DNA of 45,791 nt from Candidatus Rokuibacteriota bacterium (GTDB lineage Bacteria > Methylomirabilota > Methylomirabilia > Rokubacteriales > CSP1-6). Of the stretch, positions 10,680 through 20,592 are shown piece after piece (position 1 is the first letter of the stretch; each line of letters opens with the position of its first letter). The DNA is taken from the NCBI GenBank assembly GCA_003220345.1, contig QHSC01000085.1, forward strand, positions 1 to 45,791, read 5' to 3'. The notes below the pieces were generated by a model. It saw nothing but the letters and a program-made list of their open reading frames with translations, had not been told where the DNA came from and ran no database searches. The position numbers and the translations under genes are program-made.

Positions 10680-12853
10680 GTCCGCGCTCCAGGTCGCCGT
10701 AGTCGCAGGACGGCGAGGGAGCGCGCCTCTAGGGGATAGTTGTCCCCGGCGCGGAAGGTGGACAGACGCGGCCTAACCTCCCAGTCGCGCGTGTCCAGCA
10801 CCAGCTCCCACCGCACCCGCGCCTCGTGGGCGGGCAGGATGAAGGGGATGGGCTCGTGGTGGGCGTTCAGGAGGAGGAGGAAGGTATCGTCCACGATCGG
10901 CTGTCCCTTCTCGTTCGTCTCCTCGATGGCGTCTCCGGCGAGGCGCAGCCCGAGACAGCGCGTGAAGCTGCTGCTCCACTCCTCCTCGGTCATCTCCTTG
11001 CCGTCGGGACGGAACCACGAGAGGTCCTTGACGGCCGAGCCGTGAATGCGACGGCCCTGGAAGAACAGGCGCCGGTGGAAGACGGGATGGTCGAGGCGCA
11101 GCTTGATCAAGCGCTTCGTGAAGCTCAGCTGAGCGAGGGCCGTCCGCGACAGCGGCCAGAGATGCCAGGAGATCTCGTTGTCCTGGCAATAGGCGTTGTT
11201 GTTGCCGTGCTGGGTGCGACCAACCTCATCGCCCCCCAGGATCATGGGGACCCCCTGGGAGAGCAGGAGGGTGGCGAGGAAGTTGCGGATCTGACGCTCG
11301 CGCAAGGCCTGGACGGCGGGATCGTCGCTCGGGCCTTCGACGCCGCAGTTCCAGGAGTCATTGTCGTCCGTGCCGTCGCGGTTCTCCTCCCCGTTCGCCT
11401 CGTTGTGCTTCACGTCGTACGTGACGAGGTCGGCCAGGGTGAACCCGTCGTGCGAGGTGACGAAGTTGATGCTTGCCGATGGCCGGCGCCCGCCCTGCTC
11501 GTACAGGTCGCTGGAGCCGGTCAGCCGATAGCCGAGCTCGGCGACCTGCCACTCGTCGCCCTTCCAGTAGCGGCGGATGGCGTCACGATAGCGCCCGTTC
11601 CATTCCGCCCATCCCGCCGGGAAGTTCCCGACCTGATAGCCCCCCTCACCCAGGTCCCACGGCTCCGCGATCAGCTTGACCTGCGAGATGACGGGGTCCT
11701 GCTGGATGACATCGAAGAAGGCCGAGAGACGGTCCACGTCGTGGAACTCCCGCGCGAGGGCGGACGCGAGATCGAAGCGGAAGCCGTCGACGTGCATCTC
11801 GTTCACCCAGTAGCGCAGGCTGTCCATGATCAGCTGGAGGGTGCGGGGATGCGTCATGTTCAGCGTGTTGCCACAGCCCGTGTAGTCCATGTAGTGCCGC
11901 TTGTCGTCGGGCACGAGACGGTAGTAGGCGGCGTTGTCGATGCCCCGGAAGGCGAGGGTGGGCCCGAGGTGGTTCCCCTCCGCGGTGTGGTTGTAGACCA
12001 CGTCGAGGATGACCTCGATCCCCGCCTCGTGAAGGGTCTTGACCATGGTCTTGAACTCGGCCACCTGCTCTCCCGGAGCTCCAGACGACGCGAGCCGGGG
12101 ATGAGGCGCGAGGAAGCCGATCGAGTTGTACCCCCAGTAGTTCGTGAGCCCGCGGTCGACGAGCTGCTTGTCGGCGACCGAGTGGTGTACGGGCAGGAGC
12201 TCCACCGCCGTGACGCCAAGATGGCTCAGGTATTCGACGGCGCCGGGCGAGGCCAGCCCCGCGTACGTGCCCCGCAGGGCGCGCGGGACCTGCGGGTGCC
12301 GGGCCGTGAATCCCTTGACGTGCAGCTCGTAGATGACGGTCTTGTGCCACGGCGTCCGGGGGCGGCGATCCTCTCCCCACCCGAAGGACGGATCGATGGC
12401 CACCGACCTCGGCATGTATGGAGCGCTGTCGCTGTCATCCGGCGCGAGATCTCCGGCGGAATCGCCGAGCTTGTAGCCGAAGAGCGAGGGATGCCATGTC
12501 AGGGACCCCGTGACCGCCTTGGCATACGGGTCGAGGAGGAGCTTGGCCGGATTGAAGCGGTGCCCGTCCTTGGGCTCGTACGGCCCGTGCACCCGGTAGC
12601 CGTACAGGAGGCCGGGCCTCGCCTCGGGCAGGTAGACGTGCCACACCTGGTTCGTCTGCTCCTGCATGCGGATCCGGTGGCGCTCGCGCTGCGGATCCTC
12701 GGGATCGAACAGACAGAGGTCCACGGCCGTCGCGTGCTCGCTGAAGAGCGCGAAATTGACACCCGCGCCGTCCCAGGTCGCCCCGAGCGGGTAGGGCATA
12801 CCTGGCCGCCGGCGCAGCGGCGTCTTGGATGACTCCGCCCGAGGGGGCGTCAC
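10676..12853 (-). CDS. glgX: Glycogen debranching enzyme (isoamylase type)
   Basis: Hydrolyses alpha-1,6 branches of glycogen or limit dextrin to linear maltodextrins. The 725-residue protein has an N-terminal CBM48-like domain ([20 protein letters not shown], 20-39), a GH13_11 catalytic barrel with [10 protein letters not shown] (284-293), nucleophile Asp361 (VDGFRFDLA), Glu397 (LIAEPWD) and Asp469 (SHDGFTL), and a C-terminal beta domain. The GTG at 12853 overlaps the treY stop (GTGA). GlgX between treY and treZ is a common arrangement, supplying linear chains for TreY. Length is normal. Confidence 0.96.
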   Translation of the reverse strand: MTPPRAESSKTPLRRRPGMPYPLGATWDGAGVNFALFSEHATAVDLCLFDPEDPQRERHRIRMQEQTNQVWHVYLPEARPGLLYGYRVHGPYEPKDGHRFNPAKLLLDPYAKAVTGSLTWHPSLFGYKLGDSAGDLAPDDSDSAPYMPRSVAIDPSFGWGEDRRPRTPWHKTVIYELHVKGFTARHPQVPRALRGTYAGLASPGAVEYLSHLGVTAVELLPVHHSVADKQLVDRGLTNYWGYNSIGFLAPHPRLASSGAPGEQVAEFKTMVKTLHEAGIEVILDVVYNHTAEGNHLGPTLAFRGIDNAAYYRLVPDDKRHYMDYTGCGNTLNMTHPRTLQLIMDSLRYWVNEMHVDGFRFDLASALAREFHDVDRLSAFFDVIQQDPVISQVKLIAEPWDLGEGGYQVGNFPAGWAEWNGRYRDAIRRYWKGDEWQVAELGYRLTGSSDLYEQGGRRPSASINFVTSHDGFTLADLVTYDVKHNEANGEENRDGTDDNDSWNCGVEGPSDDPAVQALRERQIRNFLATLLLSQGVPMILGGDEVGRTQHGNNNAYCQDNEISWHLWPLSRTALAQLSFTKRLIKLRLDHPVFHRRLFFQGRRIHGSAVKDLSWFRPDGKEMTEEEWSSSFTRCLGLRLAGDAIEETNEKGQPIVDDTFLLLLNAHHEPIPFILPAHEARVRWELVLDTRDWEVRPRLSTFRAGDNYPLEARSLAVLRLRRPGART

Positions 12854-15800
12854 GAGCTCGGCTCCCCGCGCACGAGCATGGCCACGGGCAGGCTGCCGAA
12901 GAGCGCGCCCGCTCTGAGAGCGGGAGCACCATCATGCCGCTCCGTGACGACCCGACGGCCGGAGAAGCGATCGGTGTACTCGCCCTCCAGGCCCGAGTCG
13001 CCGAGGAAGAGCCAGGTGTCTCCCCACACGGAGTCGCCGAGAGGGAACCGCCCGGCGAAGTCGGTGAGGCGGGCCGAGAGTCGCGGCACCGCGACGATGA
13101 CAGCCTGGCCCTCGTCTCTCCGGGCCAGTCCGACGAGATGCTCCGCCCGCTTCCCGGACGCTGACAGAGGCGTGTAGCTCCCCGACCTGAACAGGCGCTC
13201 GCGCTCCCGGCGGAGCGTGAGCGCCCGCTGCGTCACGTAGAGCTTGATCCGTCCATCCGGCCACGCCTCGAGGAGCTCCGAGCCCAGCTGCTCGAGGCCG
13301 TCGGCTCGGTCAGCGATCCGGGCGGCCAGCGAATCCAGCAAGGTCTGGCGCCGGGCGAAGTCGACGGGACGGCGGTTGTCGGGATCCACGAGCGAGAGCG
13401 ACCAGAGCTCGGTGCCCTGATAGAAATCTGGGATCCCGGGCACGGCGACCTTGAGGACGGCCTGGGCGAGCGAGTTGACAGCGCCATAGAGGGCCACCAG
13501 GCGCTGGAAGGGCACGAACGCGCTCGGGAACGGGCTGCCCGGAGCCAGCAGCTCATTGACGAAGTGGAGGATGCCCCGATCATAGGCCGCGTTTGGATTG
13601 ATCCAGCTCGTGCGGCGTTTCGCCTCCTTTGTCGCCTTCTCCATGTACTCGCCGATCCGCCTGGCGAAGGACTCCATCGGCTCGTCGGCCTCGGAGGCGG
13701 GCCAGGCGCCGACCAGGGTCTGGTACAGGAGGTATTCGTCGTTGCGGTCGGGGACTGCTCGCCCCTCCACCTCCTGCTTCAAGCGCCGGCCCATCATGCG
13801 CCAGCGGCGGACGTGGGCGGCCCAGGCCGCCGGCACCTCGGACAGCACGCTGATCCTCGCCCGCACATCCTCGCTTCGTTTCGTGTCGTGCGTGGAGGTG
13901 GACACGAGCGACTCCGGCCACCGCTCGAGGCGCCGCGCGTTCTTCTCGTGAAAGGCGGCCACCGATTCGCCATAGCGGGCGGGATCGCTGCCCACGTCAT
14001 TGAGGGAGACGAGCCGGTTGTAGACGTAGAGCGCGGTGTCCTCCACGCCCTTGGCGGTGATGGGCCCCGTCATCTGCTGGAAGCGCATGACGAAGTCCCG
14101 TCGCTCCGCCTGCTCGCGGGCGTCGCTCGCCGCGGGATGCCGCAGGAGCAGGGCATCGCGCAGGAAATCGAAGACGGAGACGTTGACGGTGGGGTTCCGC
14201 CGCTCGGCCTCGGCGATCGCGCGCTCGATGAAGGCGCGATCGCGGGCGCTCGGCTCCGCGCCGTCGTCGCCGACATAGGTGCGATAGACGGGAAAGGCCG
14301 CGATGACCTCCCGGATGGCGCGGACGAGGCTGGCCAGGGTGAAGTCGCGCGACAGCCGATTGCGCTCCGAGATGTGATCGAGGCGCTGGCCGAGCTGGAT
14401 GATCTCGGCGGCCATCGAGACCTGCATGATGAGGCGCTTGGCCGCGTAGCTCAGATCGGCCATAGGCGGGGCGGCCCCCGCGAAGCGGGCGTAGATGTGC
14501 GACATCTGGCGCGAGGTGCTGCGGTCGACGAAGAGACCGTTGACCGAGGTCAGGTAGTCGTAGCCCGTGGTGCCCGCCACCACCCACCAGTCGGGCAGCG
14601 TCTCCTCGGACATGAGGATCTTCTCGGCGGCGATCCAGAGCGGCCGCGCCGACGGAGCAGCGGGCTCGGCCGCCACTCTCCGGCGGTACTCGGCGGCGAG
14701 GGCCTCGGCGGCGGCGGGGTCGAGATCGGGAAGCAGCCGCCTCGCGGTGGCGAGGATGGCGCCTTCCTGGAGGCGGCGGAAATATTCGCCCGGAGCGTAG
14801 AGGCCATCCGGGTGATCGATCCTGACCCCTGCGACCTTGCCCTCTCCCAGGAGCCGCATGACCAGCTCGTGGGTGGCCTCGAAGACCTCGTGACGCTCCA
14901 TCCGGATGGCGGCGAGGTTGTTGACGTCGAAGAAGCGTCGGTAGTTGACCTCGTCACCGGCGACACGCCAGTCGGCGAGCCGGTAGATCTGCGCGCTGAG
15001 CAGCTGGTCCAGCGAATCGAAGCTCTCGGGCACGCCGGACTCGCCATTGAAGACGCGCACGGTCTCGTCGAGGGCATCGTGGATCTCCACCGACTCCTTG
15101 ACCAGCGCGGCGAGCCGCCGCTTGATGATCTCCTTCTCGCGCATCCGCTCCTCGACGCGCGCGGGCTCGGTCTCCGTGTGGCCGGGGAGGTGGGCGAGCG
15201 CGGTCAGGACACTCCGAAGCTCCTGGAGCGACGAGTTGTCCTCGCCGACGTGCTCGGCGAGGGTATCCAGCCGGTGCGTGAGGATCTGCGAATAGGTGTC
15301 GGGATTGATGGGGAGCCGGGCGCCCGCGTACCGCAGGAAGAACGCCCCGTCGGAGAGCTCGAGCTGGAGCTGACGGGACTCGAGGACGCGCCCGTACTGA
15401 TCCGGAAGCACGGGAAGGAGGATCTTGTTGCGGAGCTCGGGCTTCGGAGGGTTCCAGTCCACGTCGAAGACGGCGGCCCGGGGCGAGCTCGGGCCGTTCT
15501 CCAGCACGTCCAGCCACCACGGATTGGCATCCCCCGCGATCCCCATGTGATTGGGCACGAGGTCGAGGATGATTCCGAGGCCGCGACCGCGGAGGTTCTC
15601 GACCATGCGATCGAACGTGGCCGCGCTGCCCACCTCCGGATTGAAGGCGTTGTGGTCCGTGACGTCGTAGCCGTGCGAGCTGCCCGGGCCGCACTTGAAG
15701 CACGGTGAGAGGTAGGCCTCGCTCATCCCCAGCGTCGATAGATAAGGAGCGAGCGCCGCCACCTCGTCGAACCCGAACGATGGCCCGAGCTGGAGTCGAT

Positions 15801-15867
15801 AGGTGGCGCTGCGCGGACGCCCGAGGGCGGCGACCACGTCATCGAAGAGACGGCTCGCGTCGGTCAT
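12850..15867 (-). CDS. treY: Malto-oligosyltrehalose synthase
   Basis: Converts the reducing-end alpha-1,4 bond of maltodextrin into the alpha,alpha-1,1 bond of maltooligosyl-trehalose. A 1005-residue GH13_26 enzyme, at the long end for the family. Recognisable elements are ATYRLQL near the start, [37 protein letters not shown] (nucleophile Asp), a Glu in IAAEKIL before the family signature [10 protein letters not shown], and [15 protein letters not shown]. The ATG at 15867 is chosen over a GTG at 15882, since GTG would lie on top of the only good Shine-Dalgarno (GAGGAGG). The gap to the upstream membrane-protein gene is 19 nt, so the operon continues. Confidence 0.95.
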   Translation of the reverse strand: MTDASRLFDDVVAALGRPRSATYRLQLGPSFGFDEVAALAPYLSTLGMSEAYLSPCFKCGPGSSHGYDVTDHNAFNPEVGSAATFDRMVENLRGRGLGIILDLVPNHMGIAGDANPWWLDVLENGPSSPRAAVFDVDWNPPKPELRNKILLPVLPDQYGRVLESRQLQLELSDGAFFLRYAGARLPINPDTYSQILTHRLDTLAEHVGEDNSSLQELRSVLTALAHLPGHTETEPARVEERMREKEIIKRRLAALVKESVEIHDALDETVRVFNGESGVPESFDSLDQLLSAQIYRLADWRVAGDEVNYRRFFDVNNLAAIRMERHEVFEATHELVMRLLGEGKVAGVRIDHPDGLYAPGEYFRRLQEGAILATARRLLPDLDPAAAEALAAEYRRRVAAEPAAPSARPLWIAAEKILMSEETLPDWWVVAGTTGYDYLTSVNGLFVDRSTSRQMSHIYARFAGAAPPMADLSYAAKRLIMQVSMAAEIIQLGQRLDHISERNRLSRDFTLASLVRAIREVIAAFPVYRTYVGDDGAEPSARDRAFIERAIAEAERRNPTVNVSVFDFLRDALLLRHPAASDAREQAERRDFVMRFQQMTGPITAKGVEDTALYVYNRLVSLNDVGSDPARYGESVAAFHEKNARRLERWPESLVSTSTHDTKRSEDVRARISVLSEVPAAWAAHVRRWRMMGRRLKQEVEGRAVPDRNDEYLLYQTLVGAWPASEADEPMESFARRIGEYMEKATKEAKRRTSWINPNAAYDRGILHFVNELLAPGSPFPSAFVPFQRLVALYGAVNSLAQAVLKVAVPGIPDFYQGTELWSLSLVDPDNRRPVDFARRQTLLDSLAARIADRADGLEQLGSELLEAWPDGRIKLYVTQRALTLRRERERLFRSGSYTPLSASGKRAEHLVGLARRDEGQAVIVAVPRLSARLTDFAGRFPLGDSVWGDTWLFLGDSGLEGEYTDRFSGRRVVTERHDGAPALRAGALFGSLPVAMLVRGEPSS

Positions 15868-15886
15868 GACCGACCTTGGCACCTCC

Positions 15887-16588
15887 TCAGAGGTGCGTGA
15901 GCGTCTCGCTGGGGTGTGGGTCGCGCCGCCGGTATCGATCCAGGATCTGGCGGGCCAGGGACCGGCCGCCCAGACCGAAGGCCAGAGACAATGTCAGAAC
16001 CAAACCCCCAAAGGTGATGCCGAAGGCGAGGAGGACGATCTCTTTGCCGATTCCGAGGTGGGTGACGGCCATGGCGGCGGCGAAGAGGAGGACACCCCAG
16101 CGGACGGCGCGGGCCAGGAGTCGGGCCTCCGGCACGCGCGCGTTGACGGCGGCAATCAGGGCGCCTTCACCGAGGAAATTGGCCACGAGCCAGCCCACGA
16201 GAAGGATTCCCGCCGCCCCGAAGATCTTCGGGAGCCCCGCGAGCACGAAGTCCGTGAGGCGTCCCGTCCCGGGAATGGCCAGGGCCTCGACGCCGAGAGT
16301 GACGAAGACGATGAAGATGCTCCAGAACACGACGAGGCCAATGACCTCGGAGGGTAGCCGTCGGACGCCCGAGCGCCCCAGGGCCATGGTCACCCCCCAT
16401 TCGTCCGCGCGCCGGTCGATGGCGAGGGCGCGCGCCAGGCGTCTCACGACCCGCGCCGTGATCCAGCCTCCTGCCAGGCCCACGGCGGCCAGGGTGAGCA
16501 TGGCGAGGATGCCCGGCATCACGAGAGCGAGCCGCGCATTGAGGTTCCTGATGGCCGCCCACACCAGATCACCCCACGCGTCCGTCAT
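15887..16588 (-). CDS. Mechanosensitive-channel-related membrane protein (conserved TM helix type)
   Basis: A 233-residue integral membrane protein with about five hydrophobic segments (near 22-46, 82-102, 110-134, 150-170, 175-202). The repeated pattern of long helices rich in Gly and Ala (ILLVGWLVANFLG; LLAFGITFGGLVLTLSLAFGLGG followed by a short basic tail) is that of the conserved TM helix group related to small-conductance mechanosensitive channels. It lacks the MscS beta domain, so gating and selectivity are unknown. An osmotic role would fit its position just upstream of the trehalose genes. It ends 19 nt before treY and starts 69 nt after the zinc-ribbon gene. Confidence 0.75.
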   Translation of the reverse strand: MTDAWGDLVWAAIRNLNARLALVMPGILAMLTLAAVGLAGGWITARVVRRLARALAIDRRADEWGVTMALGRSGVRRLPSEVIGLVVFWSIFIVFVTLGVEALAIPGTGRLTDFVLAGLPKIFGAAGILLVGWLVANFLGEGALIAAVNARVPEARLLARAVRWGVLLFAAAMAVTHLGIGKEIVLLAFGITFGGLVLTLSLAFGLGGRSLARQILDRYRRRDPHPSETLTHL

Positions 16589-16657
16589 CGAGGATCACCC
16601 ATTATCCGCGCCTCCTTCCACGGCACGTCACCTTTGTCTAGGATCAACCGTCAAGGA

Positions 16658-16837
16658 TCAACGCTCGGCTCGATATTCCGTGACCTCGAGAAACTGGGAC
16701 GCGCAGAACGCGCAGTAGGCGACCGACTCGAGGACGTATGCGCAGACCGGGCAGCACGGCTGCCCGCAATCGATGCATCCAAGATCGTCGACGGCACGAA
16801 GAATCGGCGCTCCGCACTCGCACGTTGATCGGCTCAT
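16658..16837 (-). CDS. Small zinc-ribbon-like protein, 59 aa
   Basis: A 59-residue protein with eight cysteines: CEC near residues 6-8, CIDCGQPCCPVC in the middle and CAFC near 45. These could bind one or two zinc ions as treble-clef or rubredoxin-like knuckles. No family is recognised. The ATG at 16837 is selected over an ATG seven codons upstream because GAGGAGG lies 6 nt before it. It is the first gene after the sigma-54 element at 16899-16913 and probably leads the whole trehalose/GlgE operon. A redox- or metal-responsive accessory role is speculation. Confidence 0.7.
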   Translation of the reverse strand: MSRSTCECGAPILRAVDDLGCIDCGQPCCPVCAYVLESVAYCAFCASQFLEVTEYRAER

Positions 16838-16898
16838 CGAAGCCTCCTCATGACTCATGGGACCAACATGACTGCTGGAACCAACGCGCCAAGGGGCT

Positions 16899-16913
16899 GC
16901 AAGTGATATGCCC
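16899..16913 (-). promoter_or_regulatory. Sigma-54 promoter for the trehalose/GlgE operon
   Basis: The minus strand reads GGGCAT-ATCAC-TTGC, with GG and GC ten bases apart and an exact -12 box. The predicted start is near 16887, about 50 nt before the zinc-ribbon ATG (16837). I see no other strong promoter before the following ten minus-strand genes, so it may drive them all. It is divergent from the promoter at 17155-17169 and shares the enhancer at 17031-17050. Confidence 0.7.
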
Positions 16914-17030
16914 CATTGCCGACTGCGAGGGAGGTTTCAGTTTCAACGGGTTGCGCCACAGGGGCGTTGCCGCGGCTCGCGGTCAACGGTAATTACTACA
17001 CGACGCCAGAGTCTGAGAACCGGGTTGAAA

Positions 17031-17050
17031 CTACCGAGTAGTTCGGTAAG
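17031..17050. promoter_or_regulatory. Enhancer-like palindrome shared by divergent sigma-54 promoters
   Basis: Inverted repeat TACCG-N7-CGGTA (arms 17032-17036 and 17044-17048), extended to CGGTAAG on the right. It lies about 115 bp upstream of the plus-strand element (17155) and about 125 bp upstream of the minus-strand element (16913). Further half-sites nearby are CGGTAAT at 16987-16993 and ACCGGGTT near 17020. The 385-bp region 16838-17222 contains no gene and is entirely regulatory as far as I can see. Confidence 0.7.
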
Positions 17051-17154
17051 GCAAGACACACGGACAAGCCTTAACAAGAGCCGCCAAGAGAAATGAGCCT
17101 GTCAACCATTCGATCTTTCATGGGCTTGGCCGTGCGCGGCGAGCCGCACACACC

Positions 17155-17169
17155 TGGCACACAGGTTGC
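17155..17169 (+). promoter_or_regulatory. Sigma-54 promoter, consensus match
   Basis: TGGCAC-ACAGG-TTGC matches the -24/-12 consensus at every conserved base, GG and GC ten bases apart. The predicted start is near 17181, 42 nt before the ATG of the guanylyltransferase gene at 17223. Confidence 0.85.
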
Positions 17170-17222
17170 GAGCGGGCTTCGGGGGCGCGCCCCGGACAGG
17201 GCTCTCCCAAGGAGATTCGCCA

Positions 17223-18227
17223 ATGATCGGCACCATGCAGGAGCTGTCAACGGCCGTGAGCTCCGCCCCGGATTCGAGCGATCGAGGCCATGTCTGGGCC
17301 GTGGTGCTGGCCGGGGGCCAGGGCATCCGGCTGAGAGAGCTGACGCGTCACGTGTACGGAGATGACCGACCCAAGCAGTATGCCGTCCTGACCGGCTCCA
17401 AGTCGCTTCTGCGCCAGACGCTCGATCGCGTGAGCAGGCTGGTTCCTCGCCAGCGGATCGTCGTGGTGACCATGGCAGGGCACAGCGCCTACGTGACGGC
17501 CGAGCTGAAACATGAAGCTCCCGCACCTCATGTCCTCGAACAGCCGAGAGATCGCGGGACAGCCGCTGCCGTCCTGCTGGCCGCTCACTGGATCCTCGCC
17601 CGCGATCCGGCCGCCGTGATGGTGGTCTTGCCGTCGGATCATTTTGTCGGCGAGGACGAGCCCTTCATGGGCCACGTCGGCGATGTCCTCGGGTTCCTGG
17701 ACCGCCAGGGCGATCGCATCGTCCTGCTTGGCGCGGAGCCGAGCGAGCCCGAGACGGACTACGGCTGGATCGAGCTCGGAGAGTCGCTGCCCGGCTCAGG
17801 GCCGAGTCAGCTGTACCGGGTGCGGCACTTCAGGGAAAAGCCGAGCCAGGCGATGGCGGAGGAGCTCTATCGGGCCGGGGCTCTGTGGAACACCTTCGTC
17901 TTCGCCAGTCGCGCCACCGTCCTCGTCGAGGCCGGGAGCGACTGCCTGCCCGCCCTCCACGAGCGCCTGGTCAGGCTCTCGAAGTTCCTGGGCACCGAGC
18001 ACGAGCGCTGGGCCATTCGCCAGGCCTACGAGCTCTCGCCTCGCGCGAACTTCTCGCAGGCCGTGCTGGAGCGCTGCCCTCGGAAGCTCGCGGTCGTCCG
18101 GCTCTCCGCGGTGTCCTGGCGGGACCTTGGGACGCCTCGGCGCGTGGTCAAGACGCTGGGCGAGCTGGGCATGCAGCCTGCCTGGCTGAGCACGCTCCAG
18201 CCTTCGCCTGTGCTCGCCGCCCGCTAG
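17223..18227 (+). CDS. Mannose-1-phosphate guanylyltransferase-like nucleotidyltransferase
   Basis: Probably makes GDP-mannose (or a related NDP-sugar) from the sugar-1-phosphate and NTP; cytoplasmic. The 334-residue protein has the sugar-nucleotidyltransferase start VVLAGGQGIRLRELT (about 27-41), DRPKQY (48-53) in place of the usual signature lysine region, MVVLPSDHFV (138-147) and FREKP (203-207). It has no C-terminal isomerase domain, unlike bifunctional ManC/AlgA proteins. The ATG at 17223 has AAGGAG 9 nt upstream. It is expressed from a consensus sigma-54 promoter. Its stop shares the palindrome CTAG with the stop of the convergent GH15 gene. NTP and sugar specificity cannot be read from sequence. 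Confidence 0.85.
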   Translation: MIGTMQELSTAVSSAPDSSDRGHVWAVVLAGGQGIRLRELTRHVYGDDRPKQYAVLTGSKSLLRQTLDRVSRLVPRQRIVVVTMAGHSAYVTAELKHEAPAPHVLEQPRDRGTAAAVLLAAHWILARDPAAVMVVLPSDHFVGEDEPFMGHVGDVLGFLDRQGDRIVLLGAEPSEPETDYGWIELGESLPGSGPSQLYRVRHFREKPSQAMAEELYRAGALWNTFVFASRATVLVEAGSDCLPALHERLVRLSKFLGTEHERWAIRQAYELSPRANFSQAVLERCPRKLAVVRLSAVSWRDLGTPRRVVKTLGELGMQPAWLSTLQPSPVLAAR

Positions 18228-20053
18228 GCGCGGCCGGACGGGCCCGCCCGTTCGGCGTGGGTGAGGGCGTCGTCCAGGTTGACGGCCGCGCTGATGAGAG
18301 CGAGGTGCGTCAGGGCCTGAGGGAAATTGCCGAGCGCCTCGCCGGCCGGTCCGATCTCCTCCGCGTACAGTCCCACGTGGTTCGCGTAGGTCAGCATCTT
18401 TTCGAACATCAAGCGCGCTTCCTCCAGCCGACCCGTCTGCGTCATGCTGTCGGCCAGCCAGAAGCTGCAGGCGCTGAACGTGCCTTCCTCGCCCTCGAGC
18501 CCATCGGAGGCGACACGGGGATCGTAGCGGCGCACGAGGCTGTCCGTGACGAGCTCCTCCTGGATGCGATCGATGGTGGCAAGCATCCGCGGGTCATTCG
18601 GCCCCATGAACTTCACCAGGGGCATGAGGAGCAGGCCCGCGTCGAGGTGCTCGCTGCCGTAGTGCTGCACGAAGCTCCGGCGCTTCTCGCTCCACCCGTG
18701 GTCCATGATCGCCGTGTAGATCGCGTCCCGCGTTCGCCTCCATTCCTCGAAGGGCGCGGGGAGTCCGCGCGCCCGCGCGATGCGCATGGCCCGTTCCATG
18801 GCCACCCAGCACATGACCTTGGAAGAGACGAACTGCCGCGGTTGGTCGCGGATCTCCCACATGCTCCGGTCCGGCTTGTCCCAGTGTCGGCCCAGCCACT
18901 CGAGGAGGCGCACCACGTTCGTCCAGAGATCGTAGGCGATGGGAGCCACGTGCTTGTTGTAGAGGTACACCGCGTCGACGAGGCCCCCATAGATGTCGAG
19001 CTGGAGCTGGCGGTGCGCATCGTTGCCGATCCGGACCGGGCGCGAGTCGAGATAGCCGCTCAGGTGATCGAGGGTGGTCTCGGCGAGGCGGTGTCGCCCG
19101 TCGATGCTGTAGACCACCTGCAGCCCGCCGCGCCCCTTGGTCTCCTGACAGCGCGCCTCGAGCCATCCCATGAAGGCGCCCGCCTCTTCGGTGAAGCCGA
19201 TGCGGAGGAGGGCGTAGAGCGTGAAGCTCGCGTCGCGGATCCAGGTGTAGCGGTAGTCCCAGTTGCGGCCGCCCCCGATGCGCTCGGGCAGGCTCGTGGT
19301 GGGGGCGGCGATGAGGGCACCCGTGGGCTCGAAGGTGAGGAGCTTGAGAACTAGCGCCGAGCGGTGAACCATCTCCCGCCACCGGCCGACATAGCGGGAG
19401 TGGGCGAGCCAACGCCGCCAGTACGCGATGGTCCGCTGCAGCCACTCCTCGATCTCCGGAGCGGCGACCTTTGCGCCCAATGCCTCCGCGTCCACGGCGG
19501 CCTCCAGTACGAAGACCGCCCGCTCCCCGGCCCGCAGCTCGAACTCTGCGGTAGCCGCGCGCCCGTGCTCCACGTGGAAGGGGACGGTGCCCTGCAGCCA
19601 GAGCGAGAGCGCAGGCGTGTGGAACAGGATGCCCTCCGACCGGCGGACGGCCTCGTGCGTGGCCCGCGCGTAGTCGAAGGCTGGCCGGCAATCGAGCCGG
19701 AAGCGGAGCGTGCCACGAACGACGCAGACACGCCGGACGATGCGCGCGGGCCGGTCGGAGCTCGCTCCCTGATGAACGGGCATGAAGTCCACGATCTCGC
19801 CCACCCCATCCGCGTGAAGAAAGCGCGTGATCAGGATGTTTGTGTCGGGCAGATAGGTCTGACGGGTGCGGAGCTTGTCGACGGTGGGCGAGATCTGAAA
19901 GTGCCCGCCCCGAGCGTCGTCCAGCAGGGCGCCGAACACGCTGGGCGAATCGAAGTTCGGCAGGCAACACCAGTCGATGGCTCCGTTGGTGGCGACCAGC
20001 GCCACGGTCCGGAGATTTCCGATGACCCCGTGCTCCTCGATGGCTGATGGCAT
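18224..20053 (-). CDS. GH15 family glucoamylase/trehalase
   Basis: Hydrolyses terminal alpha-glucosides. This 609-residue cytoplasmic GH15 type (no signal peptide) includes characterised trehalases as well as glucodextranases, so trehalose is a likely substrate given the neighbouring genes. An N-terminal beta-sandwich (GAIDWCCLPNFDSP, 24-37) precedes an (alpha/alpha)6 barrel with RNWDYRYTWIRDA (about 284-296), a likely catalytic acid in SMWEIRD, and GLEGEEGTFSACSFW near 520-534 with the second glutamate. GGAGGGG lies 7 nt before the ATG. It is monocistronic, from a sigma-54 element at 20078-20092. Confidence 0.9.
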   Translation of the reverse strand: MPSAIEEHGVIGNLRTVALVATNGAIDWCCLPNFDSPSVFGALLDDARGGHFQISPTVDKLRTRQTYLPDTNILITRFLHADGVGEIVDFMPVHQGASSDRPARIVRRVCVVRGTLRFRLDCRPAFDYARATHEAVRRSEGILFHTPALSLWLQGTVPFHVEHGRAATAEFELRAGERAVFVLEAAVDAEALGAKVAAPEIEEWLQRTIAYWRRWLAHSRYVGRWREMVHRSALVLKLLTFEPTGALIAAPTTSLPERIGGGRNWDYRYTWIRDASFTLYALLRIGFTEEAGAFMGWLEARCQETKGRGGLQVVYSIDGRHRLAETTLDHLSGYLDSRPVRIGNDAHRQLQLDIYGGLVDAVYLYNKHVAPIAYDLWTNVVRLLEWLGRHWDKPDRSMWEIRDQPRQFVSSKVMCWVAMERAMRIARARGLPAPFEEWRRTRDAIYTAIMDHGWSEKRRSFVQHYGSEHLDAGLLLMPLVKFMGPNDPRMLATIDRIQEELVTDSLVRRYDPRVASDGLEGEEGTFSACSFWLADSMTQTGRLEEARLMFEKMLTYANHVGLYAEEIGPAGEALGNFPQALTHLALISAAVNLDDALTHAERAGPSGRA

Positions 20054-20077
20054 GACAAACCCCTCCGTTACAGGCAG

Positions 20078-20092
20078 GCATTCCGCATGCCA
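20078..20092 (-). promoter_or_regulatory. Sigma-54 promoter for the GH15 gene
   Basis: The minus strand reads TGGCAT-GCGGA-ATGC, GG and GC ten bases apart. The predicted start is near 20066, leaving a 13-nt leader that contains the GGAGGGG ribosome-binding site. I see only weak enhancer candidates upstream (TTTACTGACTCG on the minus strand near 20165-20177). Confidence 0.65.
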
Positions 20093-20196
20093 TGACGGAA
20101 AAGTCTGGGAGATCGCCGTACATCCGCCAGCGGGCCCTCACCGAGGGCGGGGCCGGCGGTGCCCGAGTCAGTAAAATCGTCCCGGCCGGGCGCCGG

Positions 20197-20592
20197 CTAC
20201 TTGGCGCCTTTCAAGGCCAGGGCGAGGTCATCCGCGAGGTGCGAGGCCTTGTCGGCCAGGATCTTCGCGCGGGCCGTGTCCTTTGCTCGGAGGGCCTCCG
20301 TCGCTTTCGTGACGAAGTCCTGAACGCTCGACAGCGTCTGGCGCTGCTCCGACGCGAGCTTCGAAGGGTCGATCTGGTCGATGACCTGGGCGACATGGGC
20401 GAGCCGCGCCTGGACGTCCCGTTCCGCGCCTTGGGGATTGTCGACGCGAGGAGAGACTTGGGGTGCCGGGGGCAGGGCGGATGGCGCGGGCGCGGAGGGT
20501 GGCGGCCTGACCGCGGCAGGGGGAGCGACGGCGGCGGAGGCGCAGCCCAGAGGGAGCAGGGTCGCCAGGACGAGGCGGAGAGCCCGGATCAC
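20197..20592 (-). CDS. Putative lipoprotein, 131 aa
   Basis: A 131-residue exported protein with a short signal and lipobox (LLPLGCAS, Cys near 17), a proline/alanine linker (about 20-48), and a helical C-terminal domain rich in Ala, Lys and Asp (AERDVQARLAHVAQVIDQID; AKILADKASHLADDL). It may form a helical hairpin or coiled coil. No named family is recognised. The GTG start at 20592 overlaps the stop of the histidine kinase (GTGA). Co-transcription makes a role in the kinase's periplasmic sensing possible, as with small lipoproteins acting on other sensors, but this is inference. Confidence 0.7.
   Translation of the reverse strand: MIRALRLVLATLLPLGCASAAVAPPAAVRPPPSAPAPSALPPAPQVSPRVDNPQGAERDVQARLAHVAQVIDQIDPSKLASEQRQTLSSVQDFVTKATEALRAKDTARAKILADKASHLADDLALALKGAK

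Noticed and set aside
10826..15708. Very long plus-strand open frames opposite glgX and treY
   Set aside because: High-GC shadow frames of catalytic genes with complete motifs on the minus strand; no ribosome-binding sites or domains.
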